From: Listeria cornellensis FSL F6-0969
GTDB lineage: Bacteria > Bacillota > Bacilli > Lactobacillales > Listeriaceae
Direction: 5' to 3'
DNA: 64,000 nt
NCBI RefSeq assembly: GCF_000525855.1
Contig: NZ_AODE01000013.1
Span: forward strand, 62,001-126,000
This document shows, one piece after another, positions 39,765-50,305 of the stretch; the stretch's first letter is position 1; every line of letters starts with the position of its first letter. The notes beneath the pieces were generated by a model. It ran no database searches. It saw only the letters and a list, made by a program, of their open reading frames with translations, and was not told the DNA's origin. The translations under genes were made by a program, and so were the position numbers.

Positions 39765-40250
39765 ATGTTAACGTTTATTTGGGCGCAGGATAAGGATGGC
39801 TACATTGGCAAGGATAATACAATGCCGTGGCGTTTACCTGCAGATTTGCAGCATTTTAAGAAGGAAACGAACGGGCACACGATTGTGATGGGGCGTAAAA
39901 CGTATGAATCGATTGGAAAAGCATTGCCGAATCGGGAAACCATCGTTTTGACGCGTGATACAAACTATACATTACCTGATGCAAAAGTGGTGCATTCGAA
40001 AGAGGCGGTATTGGAATTGGCAACTGGAGAAAACGTGTTTATTACTGGCGGTGCGGAAATTTATCGGCTGTTTTTAGGAGATGCTGATGCTCTTATCGTG
40101 ACGCATGTGGAAGCCAATTGTGGTGGAGATACACGTTTTCCGGCGATTCAGTGGTCTGATTGGAAGCTGACGAGGCGTGTGGATGGTGTTCGTGATGTTA
40201 AAAATGATCTTGACTTCTGGTACGGTTGGTATGAAAAAATAGGGGAGTAA
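39765..40250 (+). CDS. dfrA: Dihydrofolate reductase
   Basis: 161 residues. The enzyme reduces DHF to THF with NADPH and is the trimethoprim target. Key motifs are FIWAQDKDGYIG at the N-terminus, MPWRLPADLQHFK (active-site Asp in the DLQHF segment), VMGRKTYESIG and FITGGAEIYRLF. ATG 39765 has GAGGAGG upstream. It is co-transcribed with thyA. Confidence 0.95.
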   Translation: MLTFIWAQDKDGYIGKDNTMPWRLPADLQHFKKETNGHTIVMGRKTYESIGKALPNRETIVLTRDTNYTLPDAKVVHSKEAVLELATGENVFITGGAEIYRLFLGDADALIVTHVEANCGGDTRFPAIQWSDWKLTRRVDGVRDVKNDLDFWYGWYEKIGE

Positions 40251-40264
40251 TCGAGGTTAAGCAA

Positions 40265-40558
40265 ATGGATGCGATGAAAGAGATGCGATTTAGATTTCAC
40301 GTATTAGGCTATTTTTTGGTGGCCGTATTATTTGTCGGTGCTGGTCTAATGTTAGGAGCAAGCGGCGTTTCGGAGAGTATTGTTGTGACGCTATTCTCAT
40401 TTACTAAATATATGATATTGAGTTTTGTCGTCGGCGTGATTGGAATATGGCGTGCCAAAGAGCTATCTTCACGTTTGTTTTTCATCTGGCTAGTCGTGAT
40501 TCCGGTCGCGTATGTTTTATTTTTGATAATGGTCGTGATAACAAGGGCTCATCCGTAG
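40265..40558 (+). CDS. Small three-helix membrane protein
   Basis: 97 residues, dominated by three hydrophobic segments (about residues 12-31, 40-61 and 69-92) with a basic first loop (RAKELSSR). No recognised domain. It starts 14 bases after dfrA with GAGG upstream and ends in a terminator, so it belongs to the thyA-dfrA unit. Function is unknown. Confidence 0.7.
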   Translation: MDAMKEMRFRFHVLGYFLVAVLFVGAGLMLGASGVSESIVVTLFSFTKYMILSFVVGVIGIWRAKELSSRLFFIWLVVIPVAYVLFLIMVVITRAHP

Positions 40559-40572
40559 CTCTTGTTTATTTC
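40540..40572 (+). terminator. Terminator of thyA-dfrA unit
   Basis: The stem AACAAGGGCT / AGCTCTTGTT with loop CATCCGT is followed by TATTT. It overlaps the end of the small membrane protein gene. Confidence 0.75.
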
Positions 40573-40697
40573 GGCTAATGAATTTGTAAAACTTGTCCAA
40601 AACGAATAATTACAAGTATCTAGCCCTATGCTAAATTATAAGAATATATCGAAAACATAAGATTGTTTCTATAATTGAAAAGTGGGTGATTTGTGTA

Positions 40698-41944
40698 ATG
40701 TTTTTTAAGAATGCAAAATGGCGAGCTAGTAGCACGGTATTGGTATTATTATGGTTTTGTTGGTTGTTATCATTTTTAGATCGGATGGTCATAACGGTAG
40801 CTTTACCTTACATAGCGGAAGATTTTGAGTTAACATCCACGCATCAAGGGTTAATTATTAGTACCTTTTTTATGGGATATGCGCTATTTCAGATTCCAGG
40901 TGGGATGCTAGCGGATCGATTTGGCTTTCGTAAAATGACGAGTATAGCGGTTGGTTTTTGGTCACTATTTACGATGTTGACAGGGGTTATTTTTTACTAT
41001 CCTTTATTTTTTAGGGGGTTCGGTTTTTCTTCGGACTTGGTGAGGCCCCACTTCCAGGGTCCTCTTATAAAGCGATTGCGACTTATTATCCAAAACGGCT
41101 TCGTGGACGCATGACGAGTATTCAATCGACGGTCAACACGCTAGGGCCGGCTTTTGCGAGTGTATTAGCGGCTTATTTTATTAGTGTTTTTGGTTGGCGG
41201 CATTTATTTATTTTTCTAGCGATTCCGGGTTTTGTTGTGGCGTTCTTGTTTTATCGATTGGTGCGGGATAATCCGAAAGATAACCCTCGAATGAGCGCAG
41301 AGGCGTTGCAGGAGCTTGAGGAAGATGAGCCAACTGTGAACGTGACAAAGCAAAAAGCGAAGATGTCGACGATTTTCAAAAATAGTTTGGTTTGGAAGGC
41401 GGGGCTCGTTTGGTTTTTCTTTGATCTTACTTTTTGGGGATTCACTTCTTGGTTGCCGTCTTATTTGATGAATGAACGGAACTTGAGTTTACAGGCGACG
41501 GGGTTTTATAATGCGCTACCGTATCTTGTTGGAACGGTTGCTATGCTTCTTGGTGGAGCAATGTCAGACCGATTTAAAGACCAGCGCCGGTTTATTTTTG
41601 CGATTGCCATATTGATAGCAGCGGTTTCGTTATTTTTCATTATTAAAGCGCCATCCATTGAGTTAGCGCTCTTACTGCAATGCGTCACTGCATGGTTCCT
41701 ATTTTTGTCGCAAGGTATCTTTTGGGGAATTGTTATCGATATTTTACCTACGGATCAGATGGCGACGGGATCTTCTGTGGTGAACTGCCTAGGCTCGATT
41801 GCGGGCGTTGTATCACCCATTTTCATCGGGAAATTATTGGATATCTCAGGAGGCTCTTATGCGACAACCTTTACGTATTTAGCGATTTGCCTCGTGCTAG
41901 CAGGATTGATTGTGCCGACATTGAAAACCAAGAAAACAATATAA
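40698..41944 (+). CDS. MFS transporter, ACS/phthalate-permease-like (frameshifted here)
   Basis: Reconstructed 415 residues with about 12 membrane helices. The first half has the MFS loop motif GMLADRFGFRKM, and FLDRMVITVALPYIAEDF is typical of the anion:cation symporter subfamily (hexuronate/phthalate type). The downstream half starts with RLRGRMTSIQSTVNTLGPAF. The G-run at about 41014-41018 appears one base short: adding one G yields VRFFFGLGEAPLPGSSYKAIATYYP, a classic helix-4/5 segment. The ATG at 40698 has GTGGGTG upstream. Substrate is unknown; an organic anion is inferred. Confidence 0.83.
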
Positions 41945-41992
41945 AAATGGCGTTAAGTCAAGGTTTGGGTCCTTGATTTAACGCCATTTTTG
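41943..41992. terminator. Bidirectional terminator MFS gene / symporter gene
   Basis: The arms AAAATGGCGTTAA-TCAAGG and CCTTGA-TTAACGCCATTTT form a long near-perfect stem between convergent genes, with A- and T-tracts on the two sides. Confidence 0.9.
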
Positions 41993-41994
41993 TT

Positions 41995-43364
41995 TTATGC
42001 TTCTGCCAATGTTTGTTCTTCTTCTTTTAGTTCACCGGTAGCTTTACTTGTAACAAGCCCGGCAACCATACTATCACTCACGTTCAGCGCTGTACGGCCC
42101 ATATCGATGAGTGGCTCGATTGAAATCAAAACACCCGCAAGAGCGATTGGCAGGTTCAGCGTGGAGAGTACGATGATTGCGGCAAATGTTGCACCGCCCC
42201 CAACACCAGCAACGCCAAACGAACTAATAGCAACAACAAGCACGACGGTTAAAATGAATTTCCACGAAAATGGATCAATACCAGCCGCTGGAGCAATCAT
42301 AATCGCAAGCATCGCCGGGTAAATGCCAGCACAGCCATTTTGACCAATGGATAAGCCGAATGATGCCGCAAAATTGGCAATACCTTCTGGAACGCCTAAT
42401 TTTTTCTGGGTATCAATATTCAGTGGAATCGCACCAGCACTTGTTCTAGAAGTGAAGGCGAATGTCAGAACTGGTAGTGATTTTTTAATATAAGTCATTG
42501 GGCTTGTTCCTGTAAAAGCAACGATTACGAGATGAATAATGAACATCGCGATGAGCGCTGCGTAGGAGGCAAGAACGAAATTCCCGAGTTTTAAAATCGC
42601 CGACGTATCACTTAAGGCAACGGTACTTGTCATAATCGCAAAAACACCATAAGGAGTCAGGCGAAGAATCAGCTTCACGATACGAAGAATAATCGCATAA
42701 ATCGCATCGACACCTTTTGCAAAAGTAGCGGCTTCCTCAGGTTGCTTGCGCTGTACACCTAGGAAAGCGGCGCCGATAAACGCTGCAAAAATAACGACAG
42801 CAACAGTGGAAGTCGCACGTGCACCAGTGAAATCGAGGAATGGATTAGCAGGTAAGAGTTCCACGATTTTTTGTGGGAACGATAGATCGCTAATTCCTGC
42901 AAATTTATCTTGAAGTTCAGTCGCACGAGCTGCTTCCGTTGCACCTTGTGAGATATTGCTCGCGTCAAGATGGAATAAAAGGGCAGCTCCGATACCGACG
43001 AAAGCCGCGATGCTGCGGTGATAACTAGTGTGCCGATAATCCAAATACCGACTTTTGCGATATTGGTTTTTAGTTGAAGTCGTGTAAAAGCAGTGACGAT
43101 AGAAATAAAGATAAGCGGGATAGCGATCATTTGTAGCAGTTTGATATATCCACCACCGATGATTCCTAGCCAATCTGTCGTTTGCGTGGTGACACTAGAT
43201 GCCGCGCCGTAAATAAATTGCAAGACAAAGCCTGCGACAATACCAATACCAAGCGCTAATAGTACTCGTTTTGAAAAGGAAACATGACGCTTCGCAAGCC
43301 AGCCGAAAACGAAAATGATGATGGCGGCTACGACCAAATTAATAATTAAAAATGCTGTATCCAT
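41995..43364 (-). CDS. Dicarboxylate/amino acid:cation symporter, TcyP-like (frameshifted here)
   Basis: Reconstructed 456-residue DAACS-family transporter with about eight helices and two re-entrant loops. Signatures are LLQMIAIPLIFISI, SRTSAGAIPLNI in hairpin 1 (Ser/Thr-rich), GQNGCAGIYPAMLAI and GVAGVGGGATFAA. The NG(C)AGIYPA form favours the cystine symporter (TcyP) branch over glutamate transporters. Near 43011 one base seems to be missing (LVITAA-IAAFVGIG is expected); this is not a long homopolymer, so a real mutation is possible. GGGAGG precedes the ATG at 43364. Confidence 0.83.
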
Positions 43365-43474
43365 GTAAAAAGTCCTCCCTTTGTTAACCCCAGAAATTAT
43401 GAAAGTGTATAATTCCGATAAGATTTGTTGGTATTAGATTACATGGAAAAAAGAAGTTTGTCAAGGATGAAAAG

Positions 43475-43930
43475 CTGAAACGGCCCGTTAGACTCGACAG
43501 AAATTGTTAGGGGGCGCAGATAAATCCCTCTTTTGGATTTTTCGGAGGCCACGAAATTTCCGAGGAGTTGGGAATAGGAAGGCAGTTTCATTGTATTCAA
43601 CTGCATATTGAGGTTCTAAAAAAACAAAGGACGCTTTCCAAGAACCACAACAAAGCTGGATCTGAAAGCGATGATAAGTCAAAGCACGGAGCGTTCCCGC
43701 GAATAAGATTGCTGGGTTATGAATGACTGCCAAATTATTATTAGTTCGCCGTCCAGATTTGTTGGAGCACAAGGGACGAATGCTCGCTTTGCTTACACTC
43801 ATATTGATACTCTAAGGAAACAAAATACGCTTCCTAAGAGTATCAACAAATTTCGAGAGGATCGACTAAAAGAAGGGCAGTTTCACTGTACTCCACTGCA
43901 TATTGGGGTTCTAAAAAAGTAAACAACGCT
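43475..43930. repeat. Mosaic hairpin repeat region, copy 2 (family A, inverted)
   Basis: About 450 bases between the symporter gene and ppdK. 43475-43560 is the reverse complement of about 1325-1235, 43575-43655 matches 1080-1000, and 43770-43925 matches 1175-1020. Hairpins are TTGAGGTTCT...AGAACCACAA (about 43608-43650) and GATACTCTAAGGAA / TTCCTAAGAGTATC (about 43806-43844). Compared with copy 1 the modules are shuffled and one is duplicated. No coding capacity is supported across 43365-44062 apart from these repeats and the ppdK terminator. Confidence 0.8.
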
Positions 43931-44011
43931 AAACATGATGACAAGCTAAAACCAAAATGTTTTAATTTTCGAGTAGTAGTCAATCTTAACGTTGCGTACA
44001 AAATCCACTAA

Positions 44012-44058
44012 ACAAAAACCCCCGAGCAGCGATTTCCACATCACTACTCAAGGGCTTA
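44012..44058 (-). terminator. Terminator of ccpN-ppsR-ppdK
   Basis: On the minus strand a long stem CCTTGAGTAGTGAT / ATCGCTGCTCGGGG (with G-T pairs) is followed by GTTTTTG. It lies directly after the ppdK stop. Confidence 0.85.
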
Positions 44059-44062
44059 TCTT

Positions 44063-46700
44063 CTATACGTTCACTTTCTCCCGTTCTTCCAAAATCGATG
44101 CCTGAGCCGCCGCAATTCGTGCAATCGGAATCCGGTATGGCGAGCAGGAAACATACTGCAATCCTAACCGATGGAAAAACTGAATTGATGCAGGATCGCC
44201 GCCATGCTCTCCACAAACGCCCATTTTAAGCGCTGGATTCGTCATTCGGCCTCTTTGCACAGCGGTTGTTACCAGTGCCCCGACGCCTTTTTGATCAATC
44301 GATTGGAATGGATCTGTCGGCAAAATTTTCTGCTCTTGATACGCGTACAAGAATTTATTCGCATCATCTCTAGAAAAGCCAAACGTCAATTGTGTCAGGT
44401 CATTTGTTCCGAAACTGAAAAATTGTGCCTCTTCCGCAATCTCATCTGCTGTAACACATGCGCGCGGAATTTCAATCATGGTCCCAATATCAAATGGTAG
44501 TACCAACTGTTCTTTTCGGAATATCGCTTGAATCGCTTCTTTCAGCTGGTTCTTAATAATGGCGATTTCTTCTCTACTAGAAACAAGGGGCACCATGATC
44601 TCAGGATACACGGCAATACCTTCGTCGTGAATTTGAATGGCGCTTTCTATAATCGCTTCGGCTTGCATGATATAGATCTCTGGGAACGTGATAGCCAGAC
44701 GACAACCGCGATGCCCGAGCATTGGATTCGTTTCCGCTAAATCATGGACGCGCTGTTTAATTTCCTCAGCTGGTTTCCCAATTTCTCGCGCCAATTTTTC
44801 AATATCACGGTCAGTTTTTGGTAAAAATTCATGCAACGGCGGATCAAGCAGGCGAATATTCACAGGCTTTCCATTAGCAGCTCGGAAAATACCTACAAAA
44901 TCAGTTTTTTGCATCTCTTTCAAATGGGCGAGGGCAATCATTCGTTCTTCCTTTGTCTCCGCGATAATCATTTGGCGGACGTGCGGAATCCGGTCTTCTT
45001 GGAAAAACATGTGCTCCGTTCGGCAAAGACCAACACCCTCCGCGCCAAAAATGCAACCCGACTTCCAAATCCTCTGGAGAATCCGCATTAACACGAACAA
45101 CGAGTCTCTTCGCCTCATTCACCCAGCTCATTAACTCTTCAAAATGACCACCAATCTTCGTCTCGACAAGCGGAATTTCACCGAGATAAATACTCCCAGT
45201 CGAACCGTTAAGTGAGAGGAAATCGCCTTCTGTTAACGTAGCTGTCGCACTTTGCATCACTTTTTTCGTTTCATCAATCGCAATCGCATCACATCCTGCA
45301 ACGCAACATTTTCCCATGCCCCGCGCAACAACAGCCGCGTGCGATGTCATACCACCATGCGCCGTTAGAATGGCGACACTTTTCGCCATGCCTTCAATAT
45401 CCTCAGGCGATGTTTCGTTGCGCACAAGCACAACTTTTTCACCGCGTTCAGCGGCTTCAACGGCATCTTCTGCATTAAAATAAATTTGGCCTGTCGCAGC
45501 ACCAGGCGAAGCAGGGAGTCCGGTCGCGAGTGATGTCGCAGCGCGCAAACTGCCTTCATCAAAAGAAGGATGGAGTAGCTGGTCAATTTGAGCCGTATCA
45601 ATCCGCATAATGGCTTCCTCTTTTGTCAATTTCCCTTCATGCACGAGGTCCACCGCAATGTTGATAGCAGCTTGCGCCGTTCGCTTCCCATTTCGCGTCT
45701 GCAACACAAATAGTTCGCCTTTTTCAATCGTGAATTCAATATCTTGCATATCCAAATAATGCAACTCGAGCAGGGCGGCAACATCGAGCAACTGTTTGTA
45801 AACTTCCGGCATCGTATCTTCCAAATGCGAAATCGGCTCCGGCGTCCTAATCCCAGCAACGACATCCTCGCCTTGCGCGTTCAACAAATATTCTCCGAAA
45901 AAGAGGTTTTCGCCAGTCGAAGGATTCCGTGTAAAAGCGATTCCTGTTCCGCTCGTATCTCCAGTATTTCCAAACACCATCGATTGAATATTGACAGCGG
46001 TTCCAAGTTGGTTATCAATATGATGGAGGCGACGGTAAATCGCAGCTCGCGGGTTTTCCCAAGAATCGAAAACAGCAGTAATTGACAAGCGCAGTTGGTC
46101 GAAAGGATCTTGCGGGAAATCACGACCAGAAGCACTGACGTAAAGGGCTTTATAAGTCGTAATCAAGTCCTGTAAATCCTCGGCGGAAAGCTCCGTATCT
46201 AGCGTATATTTTTTCTGTTCTTTCAAGTCGGTAAGCGCTTGCTCAAAACGGTAACTAGGAATTTGAAAAACGACATCGCCGAACATCTGGATAAAACGGC
46301 GGTAACAATCATAGCTAGAACGCGCGTCATTGGTCGCTTGCACGAGCCCAAGAACCGATTGATCGTTCAGTCCCAGGTTGAGAATCGTATCCATCATCCC
46401 AGGCATGGAAAAAGGAGCACCAGAACGTACGGAGATGAGGAGGGGGTTGGTGGCATCGCCAAATTTCTTCCCAGTTTCTTCTTCCAAAATGTGTAGATGT
46501 GTCATCATTTCAGCATAAATATCGTCCGATAAGTATTGATGGTGCTCATTGTAGTCTTTACAAGCCTCCGTCGTAATCGTAAAGCCAGGCGGCACGGGCA
46601 GTCCGATATTCGTCATTTCGGCTAAATTGGCACCTTTTCCACCTAATAAGTACTTCATTTCCTTCGAACCTTCATTAAAATGATACACAAATTTTCTCAA
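44063..46700 (-). CDS. ppdK: Pyruvate, phosphate dikinase PPDK (frameshifted here)
   Basis: Reconstructed 878 residues, the usual length. PPDK interconverts pyruvate + ATP + Pi and PEP + AMP + PPi. The N-terminal ATP-grasp domain begins LLGGKGANLAEM; the central swivelling domain has the phospho-histidine loop GGMTSHAAVVARGMG; the C-terminal TIM barrel has GLCRTEHMF and GVCGEHGGDP. The Thr next to the catalytic His is the residue targeted by PpsR. A five-A run on the plus strand at about 45047-45051 breaks the frame; removing one base gives EVGLHFGAEGVGLCRTEH. TTG 46700 is preferred as start because GAGGTGA precedes it; an in-frame ATG at 46718 is the alternative. Confidence 0.93.
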
Positions 46701-46725
46701 ATTAGTCACCTCTAACATTAGATTT

Positions 46726-47529
46726 TTATTTCACTTTCTCAATGATTAGGGCTGCGGTTTCTTCGATAGCTTTGTCTTCTACTTGAATGATACGACATCC
46801 GAGTTGTTTAAAAATCCGATAACCGTAGTCAAGTTCTTCTAAAATTCGATTTTCACTAGAGTAACTGCTCGTTTCGTCCAAACCAATCGATTTTAGGCGA
46901 ACTTTGCGAATGGCGGAGAGTTTTTCTGGACTATTTGTTAGTGCGATAATACGATTTCTTGGGATTTGAGTGAGCTCTTCCGGAATCGGCACCTCTGGGA
47001 CGAGCGGGACATTGGCCACTTTGTAATTTTGATTGGCGAGATAGCTGCTGAGTGGTGTTTTACTTGTACGGGAAATGCCGATAAGTACGATGTCGGCTTC
47101 CAATATACCACGCGGATCTTTGCAATCGTCATATTTGACAGCGAATTCAATCGCTGCGATTCGATCGAAATAATGTTGATCGAGCCTACGCATATTTCCG
47201 GGGTCTTCCTTGGATCGTTGCCCTGTTTTTTGCTCAATAGCGGCAGTCAGGTTCGATACAAGATCAATGCATGTCATGTTGTGCTGCGCGCAGTAGCCGC
47301 TGGAAATAGCAGCTAATTTCTTTTGTACCAATGTTTGGACGATAATCGCATCCGCTTTTTCTGCTTCTTCTAAAATTTCAAGCAAGGCTTCCTCGTCGCG
47401 AACAAAGGCGTGGCGGCGAATATCAGCACCACCTTCTAACGTAAACTGAGCAGTTGAAGCTCGAATAAGATGTTGTGCGGTTTCTCCGATGGCGTCTGAA
47501 ATAACATAAATGATGACAGTAGACTTCAT
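46726..47529 (-). CDS. ppsR: PPDK regulatory protein (DUF299 kinase/pyrophosphorylase)
   Basis: 267 residues. DUF299 proteins phosphorylate the active-site Thr of PPDK with ADP and remove it by Pi-dependent pyrophosphorolysis, switching the enzyme off and on. The P-loop is GISRTSKTPLS (about residues 151-161), and the N-terminus IIYVISDAIGETAQ is diagnostic. GGAGG precedes the ATG at 47529. It sits directly upstream of ppdK, its substrate, and just downstream of ccpN, as yqfL does in B. subtilis. Confidence 0.95.
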   Translation of the reverse strand: MKSTVIIYVISDAIGETAQHLIRASTAQFTLEGGADIRRHAFVRDEEALLEILEEAEKADAIIVQTLVQKKLAAISSGYCAQHNMTCIDLVSNLTAAIEQKTGQRSKEDPGNMRRLDQHYFDRIAAIEFAVKYDDCKDPRGILEADIVLIGISRTSKTPLSSYLANQNYKVANVPLVPEVPIPEELTQIPRNRIIALTNSPEKLSAIRKVRLKSIGLDETSSYSSENRILEELDYGYRIFKQLGCRIIQVEDKAIEETAALIIEKVK

Positions 47530-47542
47530 TTTTACCTCCGAT

Positions 47543-48160
47543 TTATTCATTTTTGAACGTATCCACGAAAAGTTGCGTCAATCGTGTTTTAGAAACTTTC
47601 CCAATGGCCTTTTTGTCGTCCATAACAGGTAGGGAGTCAATCTGATGAATCACGAGTTGTTGTGCAGCATAGAGGGCAGAATCTGTTTTTGTGACGGTTA
47701 AAATATTGGGCATCCGCGTCATAATCGTCGCAATGGGTGTCGCCTTTTTGTCGGTATCGGCAAGCGCGCCTTTTAGTAAGTCTTTGCGAGATACAATGCC
47801 AATCAAATCTGTTGTCTCAATCACGTATAAACTACCAGTGTCCTCTAAAAAAAGCGTGACAATCGCATCGTGAATCGAGGTTTCTTTCGTTACAAACACG
47901 GGTGTCGTCATAATTTCGTTTACCTTCAGATGGCGAATATCTTCATAGATAGTAGGGTTTAAATCGAGCCCCGAATAAAAATAACCGACTTTCGGACGGG
48001 CGTCTAAAATACCAGTCATGGTCAAAATAGACAAATCAGCGCGAATCGTGGCACGGGTCAACTCTAGGGAACGTGCGATTTGGTCACCTGTTGCTGGTTC
48101 GTTTATTTTCACAAATTCAATGATGGCAAGTTGTCGTGCTGAGAGCTTTATTTCGCTCAC
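47543..48160 (-). CDS. ccpN: CcpN-family regulator with CBS pair
   Basis: 205 residues. The N-terminal helix-turn-helix (about residues 6-60: GDQIARSLELTRATIRADLSIL) is followed by two CBS domains (about 75-200; VNEIMTTPVFV and IATIMTRMPNIL). CcpN in B. subtilis represses gluconeogenic gapB and pckA, with ATP and ADP read by the CBS pair. Co-transcription with ppsR and ppdK fits control of PEP regeneration. The GTG at 48160 is used but the nearest GAGG lies almost on it, so the true start is uncertain by a few codons. Confidence 0.9.
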   Translation of the reverse strand: MSEIKLSARQLAIIEFVKINEPATGDQIARSLELTRATIRADLSILTMTGILDARPKVGYFYSGLDLNPTIYEDIRHLKVNEIMTTPVFVTKETSIHDAIVTLFLEDTGSLYVIETTDLIGIVSRKDLLKGALADTDKKATPIATIMTRMPNILTVTKTDSALYAAQQLVIHQIDSLPVMDDKKAIGKVSKTRLTQLFVDTFKNE

Positions 48161-48316
48161 CTCATTTCTATATAGGATATGCTGTTTATTATATAGTATG
48201 ACATAATAGAATGCAAATGATTAATGTGTCATACTAATTAAAAATAATAGTTCTGTTTTTTTGCTTCTGACGTAGAGCTTCGTTATAATTAGCGAAAGAA
48301 AAGGGAGGTGGTTTTT

Positions 48317-49407
48317 GTGCCGAAGAAAGTAACATGGTTAGAGCTATTTTTTTGATTTATTATTTGTTGGGGCAATCGCATCCGTCACGCATGTTCTACT
48401 GTATATGAAGGATGGCACGATTGATGCAAGTGTTTTTTGGAAGTTTGTTCTGATGTTTGTGCCATTATGGTGGGCTTGGACAGGGCAGACATTATTTATA
48501 AATCGCTATGGTAATGACCTGTTACCGCAACGATTGCTTATCGGATTAGAGATTATGTTCGTCTTGCTGATGATCTCTAGTTTCAATATTCATTTTGATG
48601 AAACGTATATCACTTTTTTCATTGGTTATATCGGATTGAGAATGATTACGGCGATTCAATATCTTTTTGCCGCAAAAAAAAGAAAAAGCGGCTCGCAGGA
48701 ACGTGGCACTTTTTCTAGGTAAGTATTTCTGGATTGGGATTTTAGTATCTTCCATATCACTATTTTTAGATGGAGAATGGCGTTATATCGTGCTTTACGT
48801 AGGAATCGTGTTGGATATTCTTGTGCCGTTGATAGGGCGGAAACGATTACGCCAAGTCCCGATTCACACGGAGCACTTATTGGAACGCTTTGGTTTGTTT
48901 ACGATCATTTTGTTAGGAGAATCCATTGTGGCTATCATTTCTGTCTTGTCGTCGGAAGTGATGGATGTCGGGCTAATCTTTTATGCAGCCTGCGCGATTG
49001 TCTTGGTGTTGCTCATTTGGTGGCAGTATTTTGATAACTTAGAGAAAAAATTGGACAAAGAACAGCAAACCGCGGGGCAGCTGATTATTTATGGGCACTT
49101 ATTCCTGTTTTTATCGCTTTCAACGACTGCTGCGGGTATCAAAATGCTCGTTTTGCCAGATGTATCTTACCATTTCGTTGTTTTCTTCCTGTTTAGCTCG
49201 GTTTTGGTGTATGTTCTTTCTTTTTCGGGAACTTTTCATTTGTATCGGGTTCCAGAAGAGCGGCTTGCATGGATACACCTAGCTTTGTTTATCGGCTTGC
49301 TCGTAGGCCTATTTCTGCTCGTTTGGTTTGTGGTGCTTTCTCCTGCGTTCGTATTGTTGCTATTATGCTTCTTTTTCTTAGTTTTTGGGATGATGACGTC
49401 CAAATAA
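48317..49407 (+). CDS. Low temperature requirement protein A (LtrA) family (two frameshifts here)
   Basis: Reconstructed 362-residue membrane protein with about ten helices. The LtrA family was named for a Listeria gene needed for growth at low temperature; molecular activity is unknown. Motifs include VTWLELFFDLLFV at the N-terminus, ERFGLFTIILLGESIVAI and a WQYFDN segment. GTG 48317 has GGGAGGTGG upstream. A T7 run at about 48347-48353 and an A8 run at about 48674-48681 each carry one extra base; removal gives ELFFDLLFVGAIASV and AAKKEKAARRNVALF. Confidence 0.87.
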
Positions 49408-49438
49408 AAAGGCATCCATTTTCGCAGGATGCCTTTTC
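49406..49438. terminator. Bidirectional terminator ltrA / hemolysin III gene
   Basis: The stem AAAAGGCATCC / GGATGCCTTTT with loop ATTTTCGCA lies between convergent genes. Confidence 0.88.
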
Positions 49439-49442
49439 AAAA

Positions 49443-50072
49443 TTATACGTAAAACAAAACACAGAAATACATAAAACCAGTGCCTGCAATCACGAATAAA
49501 TGCCAAATCGCGTGCATGTACGGAACTTTTGGAATGCTGTAAAAAACGGCGCCGACGGTAAACATAATGCCGCCACTTACAAGCAACCAAAATCCGACTG
49601 GCTCCAGTGTTAAGTAGAGTGGCTTAATAGCAATCATGACGAGCCAACCCATCAAGAGATAGAATAATGTCGAGATAAGTTGCCATTTTCCGAGCAAAAA
49701 GCATTTATACACGATTCCTGCTGCCGCGAGACCCCAAATGACACCGAATAAAGTCCAGCCTAGCGAGCCTCGTAATGTAATTAAAACAAGTGGTGTGTAA
49801 GATCCGGCAATCAAAACATAGATGGCGGCATGATCCAATATATTAAATAAGCGTTTCGCTTTTCCTGGCTTGAAACTGTGTAGCATCGTCGAGCAGAAAT
49901 AAAGTAACATCAATGAAATACCATAAATTAAAAAACTGACTAAATAAATCGGGTTATCCCGCTGTACTGCGAAAACAATGAGCATCACAAGAGCTGGAAT
50001 ACTAAGTAAAAAACCAATGCCATGTGTGACCGCATTAGCGACTTCTTCTTTCCAATTGTACGCTTCGTGCAT
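49443..50072 (-). CDS. Hemolysin III / YqfA-type membrane protein (PAQR superfamily)
   Basis: 209 residues with seven membrane helices. HGIGFLLS near the N-terminus, STMLHSF (S-x3-H), and the C-terminal HAIWHLFVIAG (H-x3-H) form the metal-binding His/Ser set of the PAQR/CREST superfamily. The name hemolysin III comes from Bacillus cereus; most homologues are not proven cytolysins. ATG 50072 (MHEAYNWKEE) is chosen with GGTGA upstream; the frame remains open 18 codons further. Confidence 0.88.
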   Translation of the reverse strand: MHEAYNWKEEVANAVTHGIGFLLSIPALVMLIVFAVQRDNPIYLVSFLIYGISLMLLYFCSTMLHSFKPGKAKRLFNILDHAAIYVLIAGSYTPLVLITLRGSLGWTLFGVIWGLAAAGIVYKCFLLGKWQLISTLFYLLMGWLVMIAIKPLYLTLEPVGFWLLVSGGIMFTVGAVFYSIPKVPYMHAIWHLFVIAGTGFMYFCVLFYV

Positions 50073-50305
50073 TTTTATCACCAAACTTTTCTGAAAAATT
50101 AAATTTTCTATTCTTGTTCTTATCATACGCCTTTTTGGAGGAAATAGAAAGTGAAAAAAGACCTTGAAAGTTTAAGATAATGTAAAGAATGCCGAAATCA
50201 TCGTTTCAGGTACAACTTCCGCCTGATATTTAGCTATTAGAATAGTACTATTATGATTTTCTTGCTATAATAGAAAGAAGAAATCTAGAATTGGATGTGG
50301 AAATA

